DNA of 64,000 nt from Pachydiplax longipennis (lineage: Eukaryota > Arthropoda > Insecta > Odonata > Libellulidae): contig JAVFKF010000001.1 of NCBI GenBank assembly GCA_036926295.1, forward strand, positions 35,996,001 to 36,060,000, in the 5' to 3' direction. Shown one piece after another: positions 10,052-23,700 of this stretch. The notes under the pieces were generated by a model. It saw nothing but the letters and a program-made list of their open reading frames with translations, did no database searches and was not told where the DNA came from. The translations under genes were made by a program, and so were the position numbers. How positions within the stretch are numbered: the first letter of the stretch is position 1; each line of letters opens with the position of its first letter.

Positions 10052-12518
10052 CTGAAAGAAAGATAAGAATTTATAGAAACACAATGCTCTTGCAGCTATG
10101 AAATCAAATATTACCTTAAACTTTCATATGCTTCTCTAAATTTGCAATCTGTAGCTGGAGAGCAGAGAAAGTATATTTTCATTGAAATCAAGCATAGGAT
10201 GGTACGCAGGACTGATCCAAACTTATGATAAATTAATATATAAATTAATGACATATTTTATAAATTTCAAAAATGTGAACTTGAATAGTTTGTATGAGTG
10301 AAATGAAAAACAAGATGAGACTAATTCTGCTAGTAATATAGTGGAATATCAATGGAATTACACAAGTCTTTTTTTCACTTAATTCAAACATGGAGAAGTT
10401 CCACCACATATCCAAACGCTTAATGGAACTCTAAGAAGACTGTAAATATCCTTTACAGTAAAAAGGAAAGCTCTGTGGAGCATATAGCATCTGAGCCCCA
10501 AGTTTGAATACTCCATCTTACAATGGTAATTTTAAATTTCGCGGATAATAAATGATATATCCATAAGAAAGTTCTACGTGGATACATGCACCAAAGTCCA
10601 CTTTAATAGATGTTCTGCAGTGATCATATAGTAAACAAAAGAATACTCAACTAGAGTTCAAGGGATTCAATTTTAGGAGAGTTTCAAAAATGCATGACAT
10701 CAGACATACTATGGTAGAAGACCAATATGTGAAATCTAAGTATTGAAGGGTGCTTCTGTTTTAAGGAGTCTCTAATATCACTTGGTAATTCCTGATACAT
10801 CCACGTACGTTTTCAATAAAATTCAAGAGCTTTGATTTTTCCATTCGAGCTTGTTTTCACTCCAACAAAAATTACTTTCCTTCATTTCGATTTCAGATTA
10901 TATCTAGCAATATCAGATTTTAGACAGTTTGATGCCCTAGTTTGATTTTAGAGCTTATAAGACCCTTTCTTGTTCGTTTATGCTTTCAATGTAACAAGTG
11001 TATTTATTCAACTGACTTCAGTGAAATAATCTTGGGGAAAATGACTCGAAAACCTGGAGGAAAATTTTTCGAGTCCTCAAATCCTCTATTTAATGTTAAC
11101 CATGATTGAATTCGCACAACATATAATAATTGCCATGAGTATGATTCAAAAAGAGTTATTAAATATTAATTTTATCAAATGAAAGGATTACTTTTTATGA
11201 CACAGACCGGTGCGACGACTTGCTTCCGCTGTTTTAGGCGATCGTCTCTCTACTGACAAGGATTTTACATTCATCTGAAGAGCTTAAGCCTCTCCGCGCT
11301 CGAGGGAATTAAATGTAACGGAATATAACAACTTCTACATTAAAAACATTTTTATCCGAGAGGATGTGGATTAACAAGTTGCGCGGGAGTGCGTGGGAGG
11401 TTTCCATGGAGAAGGGAATAAATAGAAGCGAATTTCGCTAATGGAATTCCAGCGGCGTTTTACAAATCCTTTGACGCTTGCGATTCGCAGCAGAAAATCA
11501 TCAAATGAAAACCTGCCGAGTATTTTTTTGGGATGAGTGCAAAAAACGACGAAAACGGGTTCATATGTACAAACAAGAAGCTGAATAAGCGACAATTCTA
11601 CCTTTATTTGAACGCTGAAATGTCCCATCCATTGGATTGAGCCTTACTCGCTCATTATGTTTTCAGATGATGACCCTTAATTTGAAACTTTCATGGAAAC
11701 GAGGTTATTTCCCGTGAACGAGAATTGCTTTGGCTGCCGCAATCGTAACCGTGATACTTTTCGAAAAGCTTGTTCCAAACATAGAGAAACACGTTTTATA
11801 CAAAATTCTTCGTAAGGGTCGATTACTGTGTCGTCGAAAAATTTTCATTTTTCCACATTTCGATGTGAAAGAGGCCCGAATTTAACAAAACTGCATTTCT
11901 TTGCAAGTATTTAATAGGGAATGTGCGTACTTTTATGCAATTTTAACTCCTCGAAAAGAACCACCAGTTCACATGAAACAAAAATGACAGATAACGCTCA
12001 AATCATTACAGTGGATAATATATATTTAAAATTTAATATTTTTTTACAAGTGGATTCCTTCGAAATGCAGAAGGGAAAATTCGTCATTCAAAGCGAAATT
12101 GGGTGCTATAAGTATCATTAAAAAATTGGGTCAAGCATACTCGAAATGCGATTTTAAATGTGAGGACACAACTACATTCGATTTCTTAGGGTGTAAACCC
12201 ATAATGAAAATGCTAGCTAGAAACAAAGTTTTGAGGCAAGCAAACCAGATGCTAAAATATCTAGGTTATGATCGTATCAAGATTATGGTCAGGACACCAA
12301 AGAAATCAACTGTTAATACTGGACTCAAGCACACATTAAAAATGAAGTAAGAAAGGAAAAAGGAGTAAAATTTACAAAAATATAGGTATTAATTTGAGAG
12401 TTAACTTAAAAAATATTATCCCATGAATAACAATTTCTTTTCCCTTTCATGAAAATGGAGTTTAAATCTACCCTTGACTCAAGTTCTCCGTTAACATATA
12501 TCAAGTTCTTTAGCTCAC
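10052..12518. other. Intron between Ig3 and FN3, containing the CpG boundary
   Basis: About 2.5 kb. The left part (to about 10.8 kb) is CpG-poor like the sequence before it. From about 10.8 kb CpG becomes frequent, with about 47 in 11001-12000 by eye. I found no promoter motif or exon that would explain the change. Confidence 0.6.
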
Positions 12519-12693
12519 CAGATAGTTCCACGTACTGACGCGTCTTTCCCAGCGTGTTGTCAGCGAGGCAGCTGTAATTGCCGAAGTCCGTAGAGTGAAC
12601 CTTTCGCAACAGGAGAGTATGTCTGCTTCCCCTTGACTCTGTGATGTGCCTTTCTGTGGTCTCCAATCGAAGAGTGTTGCGGAACCACAGAAC
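12519..12693 (-). CDS. Exon: second half of Ig domain 3
   Basis: A 175-nt exon coding residues 84-141 plus one base. It holds the core Ig tryptophan in V-L-W-F-R (residue 86), the E-strand segment S-R-H-T-L-L-L-R-K-V, and the F-strand signature S-T-D-F-G-N-Y-S-C (Cys 125) that pairs with Cys 74. The segment N-T-L-G-K-T-R-Q-Y-V-E-L-S-G closes the domain. N-Y-S at residue 122 is a potential N-glycosylation sequon but lies on the F strand. The acceptor is TTTTTTAACAG and the donor is CTATCTG|GTGAGCTA. It enters in phase 0 and leaves in phase 1. This is the most strongly family-diagnostic exon in the window. Confidence 0.93.
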
Positions 12694-14602
12694 CTGTTAA
12701 AAAAGGAAAGAAATATATACTTTGATTTTTAATTGATATGGCTGATTTACTACGGCTGACACTACTTTATGGAGGAAAATAGAAGAGGATAAAGAATATT
12801 ATTTTAATCCTTTCTCATTCCAATACGCATGAGAATGCCTTCAATAGAGCGGTAAAATGTATTATACTTTATATAAATTGTATGTAAATAGTACACTTCG
12901 ATACGTTAATACCTAAAAGCAACGAGAGAAATTGGTTTTCGTCGCAGAATGAAGCAAAATTGAAATTAATCTAAACACGCTTGCCTATTTTACGAGTGAG
13001 ATTAAGCCTTTAGTTCTCAAAACAGTGAAAAACGTCCAGAAAGGGTGAATTGAATTCCAGTATTATTATTAAGAGTATTAACTCCTTTCTAGTCTATTTA
13101 AATTTTCAACTCCATTGCACATAGTTATCCACTTTTGAAATTGCCCTTCCGTCTAATTTCTAAGTCTAAACGATGACGACGGATTGCAATGTCAAAGCAG
13201 AAGATTCTCACGCAGATGACCGCAAAATTAAGACTTCTCCGCACCGAAAAGTTCGAGGAATCGGGAGATTGACAGATATGTGTTATTTGAGGGGAGGGAT
13301 CTTGAATTTCACTTCGAAAGATGAGGCGAATCTCCAATGGACCAAACGGAGGAGCTTCCAGGGGAGGAATATTAAAAGCGGATGGAGAGCACCTTCCAAA
13401 GAGCTAAGCTTTCTTTTATTACGACTCCACCCCCGTTCCTCATTTTTCCGCGATCCTTTTCAAGAAGAAAAGGTGTCTTGGGTTCTCCTGTCACATAAAG
13501 GCCAAAATGAATCACGGTTCCTTGCATCAGGGCTGTGAAGTCAAGGCTCAGCCTCTTCTTACGTTCTACTATTCAGTCTTGAGTTTTTGGTAAAGGGCGA
13601 TGGATGACGCAAAAGCCGGGTGAATTAAGGATGATAAATTAGAACGTAAGAAAGACGAGTTTTCTTCTTAAAAAATAAAAAAGGAATATGATTCCCATTT
13701 CTGATATATTACGATGATTTTAATTATTAAATAATTTCAGCGATATATCTATTATCGAATATTTAATTAAAGGATTATTTTAAGGACATTTTAAAAATGA
13801 AAAAGATGACATATATATCTCTGCTACTTTAAATAGTGAATAACTAACGAAAATAATCAATCATAATCTGTTTATAATTATTTCTGCTGATAATATCCAT
13901 CGTAGATGGCTAATAATTGAAATAGCTATAACTTTACGGGTGGAGTTTGATTTATCTCCCAATAGAACTAATAAATGTTGATATGAAATCCTTATCTATT
14001 ATTTATTAACATCTATTTTTAATGAATAGCGTTTTTCTCCCTTCGCACTCCATCGAAACATATAAATGGCACACCATTTTCAAGAGAGTATTTCCCGTTA
14101 CCTGTTAAAAATAGACCAACAAATGAAAAGTGCATCATTTGGTCAAATAATAGAGTTGAATTTCCCCATAAAACATGGTTATTGGATGAGGAGATGTACC
14201 TCGTTTGTGTCAATATTGATCGATGAAAACGATGTATAACGATACGGACACTGATACAGAATACGAATTCGTGTTATAGGTATGTTTTAGTCTTTGTGCA
14301 TTCATTTATAATGATAGGAGTGTTTGTTGAAATGTATTTGGATGAGAAAATGGAGTATCAGTGTCCGTCTGCGAAATTTTTGTACGGGAAAACTATTTAA
14401 AAATAATTACCAAATAATTCTACATATTTTATAAGAAAGTAAAACAAAAGAATCTAGTGTATGCCAAGTTATTCAAACAAAACAATTTATTCAACCTATA
14501 CCTTCCTGACTCTTGGAAATAGGTCTCTGTAATTACACAACGTACTTATTTTCTTTGAGAGAAAGCGTAAGTACTTTATGGAGATGATGGATGATAGCCT
14601 TC

Positions 14603-14626
14603 AGTGCTCTTTGAATGAAGAGCACT
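14603..14626. repeat. Short perfect hairpin
   Basis: AGTGCTCTT, a 6-nt loop, then AAGAGCACT: a 9-bp perfect stem inside the 16-kb intron. No further context. Confidence 0.4.
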
Positions 14627-15806
14627 CGGATATCGAGTCAGCGTTAGAAAGCGAAAGCTTTAAGCGCGTTACGAAGAGTTATTTGTCGAATGAATCAGCC
14701 GCTGTTCCATTTCACTCCACGCAGACGGACTTATAACTGATTCATAACGCATTGGAAATGGAATGCATCCCATCACTCGCTAAGTTTGATTTAGATGGGC
14801 GAGCACTCTAGCAGCTGAGTAGTTGTTGTCATCTCTCTCGTCAAAAATACGCCCATTTATCTTCCGAGTGAAGCAACACCTTCACGAGAGTGGTGTTAGA
14901 TTTACGTGCATTTACCGCTAAAATCCATTTCAACTGAACAGTATTAATACATTGGCTGGGCTAAATCGGTTACATATTGACATTTTAACCAGAAATTTTT
15001 TTTTTGTCGCGAGACTACTGTTCTCTAAAGGAGCTTCCATAGTTTTCTTCCAGCATAATTACTGTCCAGTTTTATAAGAACATACAATATAAAGAGAACA
15101 TTAGGAGACGGATTTCTCTCATTTGAAAATCTTGTATGCACTTAGGGATGAAAAAATTCGGATTCTGCCCTGCAAATTTTTGATAGGGTTTACAGTCATA
15201 CCTAGTAGATTAGTAACATTGGTATATTAGCGGATCCACAATCAAATTATTCATCGGGACATATTTTACAACTTAATTTCTGTTACGTATCCATATAACC
15301 ATGGGACGCCTTAGCCTTCTCTATGACCCATAATAATTCAAAAATCATGATAAATATATCACCAATTCATTATAAACGTTAGAATGTGGCTGTGTACTAT
15401 GTTCATATAGAAATCGATCACTAAAGAACGCAAAGGTTAATCTTTAGTATATTAGCGAATGTCGACGCCCTGCAAAAGATAATAAATTCTAATTCATCCT
15501 GTATTTGATGCAAAGTCGTTCTAAGGCCTTGAGCAAGAAATTCACATAGAATCCGATTCTATAGTACAGTAGATTTGACAGTATCTACAGATCTCACAAA
15601 CAAGAGATGACGATCGAACGATATCGAGACAACTATTATCAGAAAGAAAATTTATTTAAGTCAACGTTATGAAACATTTTTACGGCTTGAGATTGTCGAA
15701 AACAACGAATTGGTTGAAAAGGTTGGGAAAGGTAAAATTGTTAAGTGCCGAGCTGAAGCTGTAGTGAATGTATAAATAATTATATATCAAATCTACAGGG
15801 TAGCCC

Positions 15807-15929
15807 TTAAATGATGTCACACTCTAGTGGTCTAGGGATCAGATACCGAATCACATAGAGTATGGAGTACCACGGGATACCTTGTAACAGGGTGTCTAGA
15901 AATCCCAAAAATACAGTGACATAATTTAA
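15807..15929. repeat. Weak inverted repeat, possible transposon remnant
   Basis: TTAAATGATGTCAC at 15807-15820 faces GTGACATAATTTAA at 15916-15929, a 14-bp inverted pair with one mismatch enclosing about 95 bp. A CAGGGT word lies just outside the left end and inside the right. This could be the remains of a small DNA transposon, but no target duplication is clear. Confidence 0.3.
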
Positions 15930-18900
15930 TGAGGACCCCTTAAAAACGTTTTTGTCTACTTGAGTATCGCACTGAATACCTCCATCCATAACTCCATCTA
16001 GTCACTAAAATTAATGGCTGGCTCGAGAGCATCAATTTTTAAATTTTTGGCCTTAAAAGGTCACTAATGTTCAGTCGATTTTTCCAAAAGATAAACTGCG
16101 GAAGAGGTCAAAGAAAACAGGTTTAAAAGGCTCCTTTATGGGATGTTATCTCTTTGAATAATGGGTGAGAAGATATTTGCTTCTCTTTGCATTATCCACG
16201 GTTTCGATTTATGGATGTCACTCACAGGGAAACAAAATAACAGAATGAAGCTTTCCAAAACAGATAATCAGACAATTGGAGTTGGGATTTCAATGGGAAG
16301 AATGGACAGCTTTGGAAGACAGCTGCCAATGGCAAGAATCGAATAATGTAATGTTGGATGTCAGTTATTTCAGAAATAGTGATCGATTTACCATAGGTTT
16401 CCATTCATTTCTACGTGCAGCAGACTCGTTATCTTTAACTGGTGTACGATCTCATGTTTCTTCATAATGTCTATAAATCATAATCATTACAAAGTCATTA
16501 AATTTTTCGCGCACTGAAACATAGGCAGATCTGAGTTAAAACCACCAATTAAATATATTTTAGTGTAAAATAAACAGACTTCAACAACATTGATTACTAA
16601 ACTGTAGTTTAAAAAAGTCTCAAGCAGTCAAAATTATAGACAAAGTTTGCGGAAAAATAAACGTATTACACACCAGATGAAGTATAAAAAATTAATTTTT
16701 GGAACAGAAAAGCTTCGAGTTTCGAACTAATTTTGAACCAAAATATGGATAGAAATACAAACAGGAAGGTGTAAATTGATTTTATCGTCTCATGATTTCC
16801 TTCTATAGGTATTTATTTGAATTAAACCAACTTCGTGTTATATCGATATCCCTCCGTGAATTGGATACGTTGTGGAGGCATTTAGATTCATTCTTAGAAG
16901 AAAAAGAGGCTCTGCATTTTAATTTCCAATCGTTAGAAATTATAATTAACTTAACACATAATTTCCGTTCTCTGGATTCCAAGTCAGAAGAAAATATTTT
17001 CCTTATTTTCCGGTTGTTGAACATGTACATAGGATGCGATAGAAAAAGTACAATTACGATCTGACTGGGTGAAACTTGCTTTCCGTATGCACTTAACCTC
17101 TGCTGACCCCGTTCGATTGGAGTATTGCTCCTGAGGGAAGAGTAGTGGAAGAGAGTAAATAGGGAAAATGAGGCGAAGAAGATGGTGTATCAATAGAAGA
17201 ATACGAGTAAAATCAATTCTTTGGGAATGAATTGCAGGATGTGTAAAATACAGGACACAGAAAAACGAATAGATAATGAATGAAGGTTAATCGAAAGAAA
17301 ATCTTCATTACCAGAATGGGATATTTACGTTGATTTGGATGTTTGGGCGTTGGTTGGAAAAGACAGACGTAAATATTTGAATTTTCTCAAAGGAAAAGGA
17401 AGGCCGAAAGAGTGGAGGATATACCAAAGAGAAGTTACGCATGTAATTAAAAGAATACACGAGAATGTATGGAAAGTTGATTGATGTGTTTGCAGTGAAA
17501 GATGCACGCCAGGATAAACAAGTATGTAAAGAGTTTCAGCGATTAAAAGAGACTGATTATTAGCTACATTTGCTGCTCATGGCAGAAGAATGACGAGAAA
17601 TTTTCATGTGCTGTGTCAAAATTTATAAATTTTAGTAATCCCAAGAAACAACTCAGTAGTCACTCATCATGCTATCATGATAATAAATACTATTTTCGAT
17701 TCTAATCTTTCATTCATTAAAATAAAAAAAATGGGATTTCCATCGTACTTATTTTATTGGACGGCTAAAGATATAATATATCTCACCCTTTTACGGTTTT
17801 GCATTTCGGGGCTCAATATATCATTCATTTTTCATTTACTTCGAAATTTATCGGATATTTTTTATTGTTCTCGGCAATTACTGAGACAAGAGTATTATAG
17901 TTGCTACTGATTCGATTACCGATATAAACCTTTGTCCTTTTCTCAGCTTGAGATTTATATTCACTTTACATATCTAAATTCTCTGCGTTTATATAAGCAA
18001 TAAAAGTATCATTTTCTTAAATGTATTAAATGTATTTTTAAAGGAAATTATCAAGGTTATATTTATAATTTTTAATTTTATAATTTTTTGTTAAAAATAC
18101 AAAGCGTCCTACTACTATCCTCTCTTCTTAAATAACGATCGTCCCAGTTTATTCTATTCTTTTATTATTTTCTCTTCATTATCCTAGTTTCTTTAAAATA
18201 AATATGGGCACCCAAGCTGGCGTGCTTACCTATTATAAAGGCACGATTATTATACATATTCCAGCGTTAGCCGCAATAATACCTGCTAGCAAGGAAGGAA
18301 AGTACTGAAGACAGTTATGATTAAACGAAGGTTATAACTTCCTCTCTGCGAAAGGAAACGGCGCGATTGTAACGAAAGTAGATAATTATGAAGGCAGAAA
18401 AGTGAAGGGCAATTAGAAATAAGAGGAGGAAAAAATGAACAGAGGAATAAAAGTGAAGCGGATTGGAAAATTGCTCGGAGACACTTGGGGGAATATTAGC
18501 GTAGCAGTGATACCGGATCTAATGGGAGCAGAATGGAAATTATGGAGAGACGTAGTTGAAAAGGAAGGAATGAAAGGAGAAAATGAAGTGAGGTCTACGT
18601 GGACCTGTTGGTTCCTCCCGGATGACCTCTTCATTGCCCTTTTTTGCTCTCCACTTCGGCGACGAAAGAAACTTTTCAAGCTTACGAATGCATATGAAAA
18701 TTTGTTCCGAATGCCTATGGAGGGTGCCATTTTGTAGGTTTCATTTCCGACTCGAAAGTTCTCGCCCAAGAGACCCTTTTGCACTCACCACTTTTTTTCC
18801 GGCCTTTAATATATATTAATTCCTGCTCTTCAGCATGAAATGGAGGGACCGCTCGCGGCTTTTAGCTGCGAAAATTAAATGGGGAAACGTAGTACCACGA

Positions 18901-20092
18901 AAGGCTTTCTCTGCTGGATTTCGCAGATACTTCCGGAAGTCATAGCTTTGCCTAGAATACGTGCAATCTGCGTTAAATTTCGCCAATTTATTGGAAGCGT
19001 AGCTATGGGTTTCCGAGACTAAAAGAGATGAAAACATAAACTAACACTTAATTTTCTGTCATCAACGGATATGATACTATTCCCTCGGCAGCGAAAAACT
19101 CTAGATCAAATCAATTAAGGAAAAAATGATTAAGGTTTTTCTAATGGAAACATTTTTTGAAAAGATTTGGCTTAAAATCTGGATATTCTGGTAGAATGTG
19201 CCAAAAGAAAATGAAAGGCTTAAGACGAGGAGGTCTAGAGAATTTGGCAGGGTAAGCAGATAAAACCAAAGAGTTGAAAAGAAATTCATTCTCTCGACCG
19301 GAAATAACAAGCGAAGAATAGAAATGGTGAGTATCAAACGTAAAATATGGGGATTCCGCAATAAATGTCATTTTTACAGATATTTATGTCGATCATTGAA
19401 TTATTTTCAAGTGATTTAAATGAATGAAGGGATAAATGTTCTGCAGTGAATAGGAACGGGTTTCCAAGTTAGTCGATCTTGAAGAAGTTTCGAAGGAAAT
19501 GGCTGAGATAAAATTTACTGACGAATTTGAGTAATGGAAGATGTAGAAATAATTTCATCTGAAGAAACGAGAGGAAAATATATCAAAAGAAGAATAAAGA
19601 CTATAAATAGAGAATTAGATAGGATTTTGAGTAAATAATGACTCTTATCATATTAAATGGTCTATAAACTTAAAATTTTACGATTATTATATTCAAAGCT
19701 ATCAAATATCAAGTAAAAATATATTTGTACATGTAATCTGGGCTTTAAATACTCGCATTTTCAAGACCCTCTGAATCAGCACTTAGAGCGGAAACTATGA
19801 AAGAATTCAAACAATTATGATGTAAAATATATGACTATCACGAAAAATTTTGGCTAAATTCAACCTTGAATAGGTTCTTATAAAAATGAAAATCGTGAAT
19901 TTGATACACACACTCTATTTAAATATTTATAAAAATATTTACACTGTTGGAAAAAATCCGCAAAGAAAACAAGACAAAAGCCGCAAAAAGTATAGAATAA
20001 GGAGAAAGATGGATTGAAATATATAGTATTGCAAATTTCAACTGTCAGCATATATGGGCATAAAGGTATTCTTTATCTGGGAAGAAAAAACA

Positions 20093-20114
20093 AATTAATT
20101 AATTAATTAATTAA
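20093..20114. repeat. (AATT)n simple repeat
   Basis: Five and a half copies of the self-complementary tetranucleotide AATT in an intron. Confidence 0.9.
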
Positions 20115-20399
20115 ACTTGTACAGATTAATGGATAATACAAAATAAATCAACGAAAGACTTATTTTTAACCCTGCGAGTCATGTCACCGTAATTTGAATA
20201 GAAGTTACTTAAGTTTTCGCTTATTATGAAAATAAGATTAATAATAAATAACTATGATATCCTTCATTTATTTATCACATTCTGTTACAGAAAATATGTA
20301 TCTAGCATGGTGACAGTCATTTGACATGTGATATATAATAAAACCACAAAGAAGGGATTCAATTAGTTCGAACACATTACGATTATAAGCTATTTCTTT

Positions 20400-20760
20400 T
20401 GCGGGAAAATATGGGGAAAAAGGACGAGAGCCAAACGGCAAGGGGGCGTTTCCAGGAATCGATTTCGAATAACCGAAATTAAAACTATTCCGCGGAGGAG
20501 GAGATATTCCGCGATGCAATGGGCACATTTTCCGGAAGGAAAGAGAGGGAGGAAGGAAAACGATGACGGCTTATGAAACGAAAGCACGCTAACGGACGAG
20601 CGCACACCTTGGAGAAAGAGAAAAGAATCGGGGAATGGGGATTAAGGGAGGGTGCGAAAATATGATAATGAGATGGATGGAAGGAGATAGGGAGTGAAGG
20701 GTTTAAGGGGGATTTGAGGAGAATAAGAAGTCTCGTATTGAATGGAAGGAGTTCTTTCCC
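20400..20760. repeat. Purine-rich, GC-elevated tract
   Basis: The plus strand is strongly enriched in G and A (many GGAGG, GAAAGAG and GGGAGG words), especially after 20525. The long minus-strand frames across it (Ser/Pro/Leu/Phe-rich) follow from this composition and are not evidence for a protein. Confidence 0.6.
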
Positions 20761-23700
20761 GTCTTGGGGAAACAGTGGATGCGGAGGAAATGGAGACATT
20801 GGAAGAAGGGTTGGCGCGCCGAGATAAGGAACGTGGGATTGCCTTTTTCGCATGGACCATCTGGGCGCTAAAGTTGCGATCCTTACGCAGTAAAAATGGC
20901 GCCATTGAACGGGACTTCTGTCTACTGAAATTGCCTCTCATGACGCACGCTGATTCGATTGCGAATGGAACGGATATCTTCCGAATGATTTTGATTAAAT
21001 GGAAGTTCTGGATGAGTGAGGGAGGAGTGGCTGTATCCATGAGATAAGTTTCGCAGTCTGTCAAACATTGTGCGGACTGCTTTTACCCCATTGACCACTC
21101 GGTAGTGGGGTTTTATTTTTGGGAAAAATTTTCGGGGTTTTTGTTTTCAGAAATCTTGGAAGTTATGTTCAAATATGTTCACGAAAGTTTGAATGACTCG
21201 ATTGGCATTAGAAGAAAGTGTACTTACTACCTGAGTAGCTATTAATGCGCATTGTGTTATTTCTAGAAGTTCAGTTATCCGCTTTTCTCTATTCAGATAA
21301 GCAACCCGACGCATTTGGCTAACGGAGTTTTGTGTTCCTCTTATCTCTTATAAATTGGCATTGTTAATAAAAATAATCTTAGAATACGGTAGGGGAAAAC
21401 TATTTCCATCGGAAGGCCCTACACATTATAATTAGGCTGTACTTGAATTACGCGTTGCTTGAGCATGAAAAAGTCTTAAAACTACTCCTTTATGTTTTGA
21501 ACTTAATAAACTAGCAAAAGAATACCTACATCATAAACTACCAATATTTTTCTGGGAATAAGGCTTACTAGTAGGTCATCAAGATGTGGAGTGAGGTAGT
21601 TTACTTTTGATTTCCTCAGAATACTGAAAGGAAAACCTCCACGTAAATGCAGCATTCATACATAATAATTTTCGTAGCATTCAATGATGAGTTACGTAGA
21701 TGAATGCTACCATACAAAATTTATCTCATAGCAGTAGCTTTCATATCATCGCAGTCATGAACAAGACAGAGACGTAGTGACAGCTTCATTTTTCCTATCC
21801 TGTGAGAAAAGACAAATGGATATGAATAGAGGATTTAATTAACGGAGGATTTAAACGAATTTATTTCGTATTCGTAGGATAGGAATGGGAAGGCAATAAA
21901 GACGGCGTCTTAATACAAAGAGAGGGGGAGAAGTTGCTGAATCAGAGATGACGAGGCATTTGATAATGAAAGCAAAGGAAAGTTCGACGATTGAGAAGAG
22001 AGGCTTGGGGTGACACCTAGAGAAGACGCAAGCAGGGGATTTCCTTTCAAGACGGGTTTGAGGATGGATTACGTGGAAATGAGGAAGCGAGCTCACAAAA
22101 GAATATCCATTCCCGAATACGTATTCCCTGGTTAACGTTTGGAGAGTGAGACAGAATAGGGCACTTGAAATTGACGTCGAGAGATAAGTCGAGAGTGTAG
22201 GATGTGTAAGACAACGATGATTATGGATGCCTTTTCTTTCACGTCAAATTCCTCTCGCGTTATTTTATCTAACGCGACTCCGACTCCTTTCCCAACGGAT
22301 TTCGAGATTAATTTCTCGGATAAATTGTAATGGGCGTTGAATCATAATTGAACCTCCGAGGTGCCGGGGGTTTTGTTTCGAGTCGCGAAAGCTTCGTCGC
22401 TCTTGATTCCTCCGCATAATAATCAGTCATATCGAATGTTTCAAAGGAACTTTAATGAATTAGAAATTTGCTGCAGACTTAAGTGTCTCAAAACCATGTG
22501 CATTACTGTCAATTCAGTATTCCCATAATGATTGAGGATGGGGGAGGATTACGGTTTACGGAAATAACTGACGGAATCACTTAAAAGCTCCTTACTATAA
22601 ATATGATTTTAGATATTTTAGGACGGATGGAAACAGGATGTTTCAAATGGTGTACTAGAAGAATGCGAAATGGTTAAAAAGAGCGTGAATAACCAAGATA
22701 ATGCTGATTCAAAATGTTTAGTGAGATGCTGAAGAAGAGATGTATGTACCATACTTGAAAAATATAATGGAATGTATGAAAAGATAAACTTCCACAATAC
22801 CCAGAAAATTTTCTTTAGAAATCCGAAAAATTTCTCTTTAAATCCATCAATATCTTTAGAATATTTGATAACTACTTGCAATGACTAATAATAATAAACT
22901 AATATTTCTTGGCAGTCATGATCAAATATTACGTTGTATTCTCCTGTTAAATTTATCTCTGAGGCTTAGAGTTGGGCCAGGAAAATGACTTCTTTTAGAG
23001 CGAGAGAAAGAAATCTTAAATCTAACTTTCAATTAAGAATCCTTCCAAGGATACAATCCTATATTCATATCCTCAATGGATCTCTACTATTACAACTTCT
23101 TCCCTTCCTCTTCAATAATTTTCGAGCAACTGAATGAATCAAATTGAATGATTTTATGAATCTTCTTTCCTCATAGCTTTTTATATGCAAGGAATAATTT
23201 TTTTTAGAATAAACTCGTGCTAGTTGAAAATAGCTTCAGATCGGATTGCAGTACTGCGTAAAGCTTTGTGCTCATGTCAGTGTTTTCATTCAAACATGGA
23301 CGGTAATTACTGATACGATAATTTTTTATTTCAGGCCCGTAAAATTGACATCAGGAAAGAAGGCTTTTCCAGAAAGAGCGAATTCCCGTTGTCAATTTCC
23401 ATGCGATTCAAAACGTCGAGAATTTGGATCTCACAGCACACAATATTTCGGAAGTACTGAATTTTTGATTTGTGACTTAAAAGAGGCCTGTCATAAAGTA
23501 GAAATTTATGAAACTTCGTTAATATAGCTGCAGACCGAGACAACACGCGGTTTGATATCGTGGTATGAAGATATCCTGGGGGTATCTGCAAAAAAGGAGC
23601 CAAACGAAAGATACTTCAAAGGAAACAAAAAAAATCATCGTAACCGAATCCAATGTCGATTGCTGAAAATTGGCGAACGTAAAAGGAAATAGGAGAGTTG

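Noticed and set aside
20485..21064. Overlapping 122- and 140-codon minus-strand frames
   Set aside because: Pro/Ser/Phe-rich translations of a purine-rich plus strand; no family resemblance and no splice-site support as exons.
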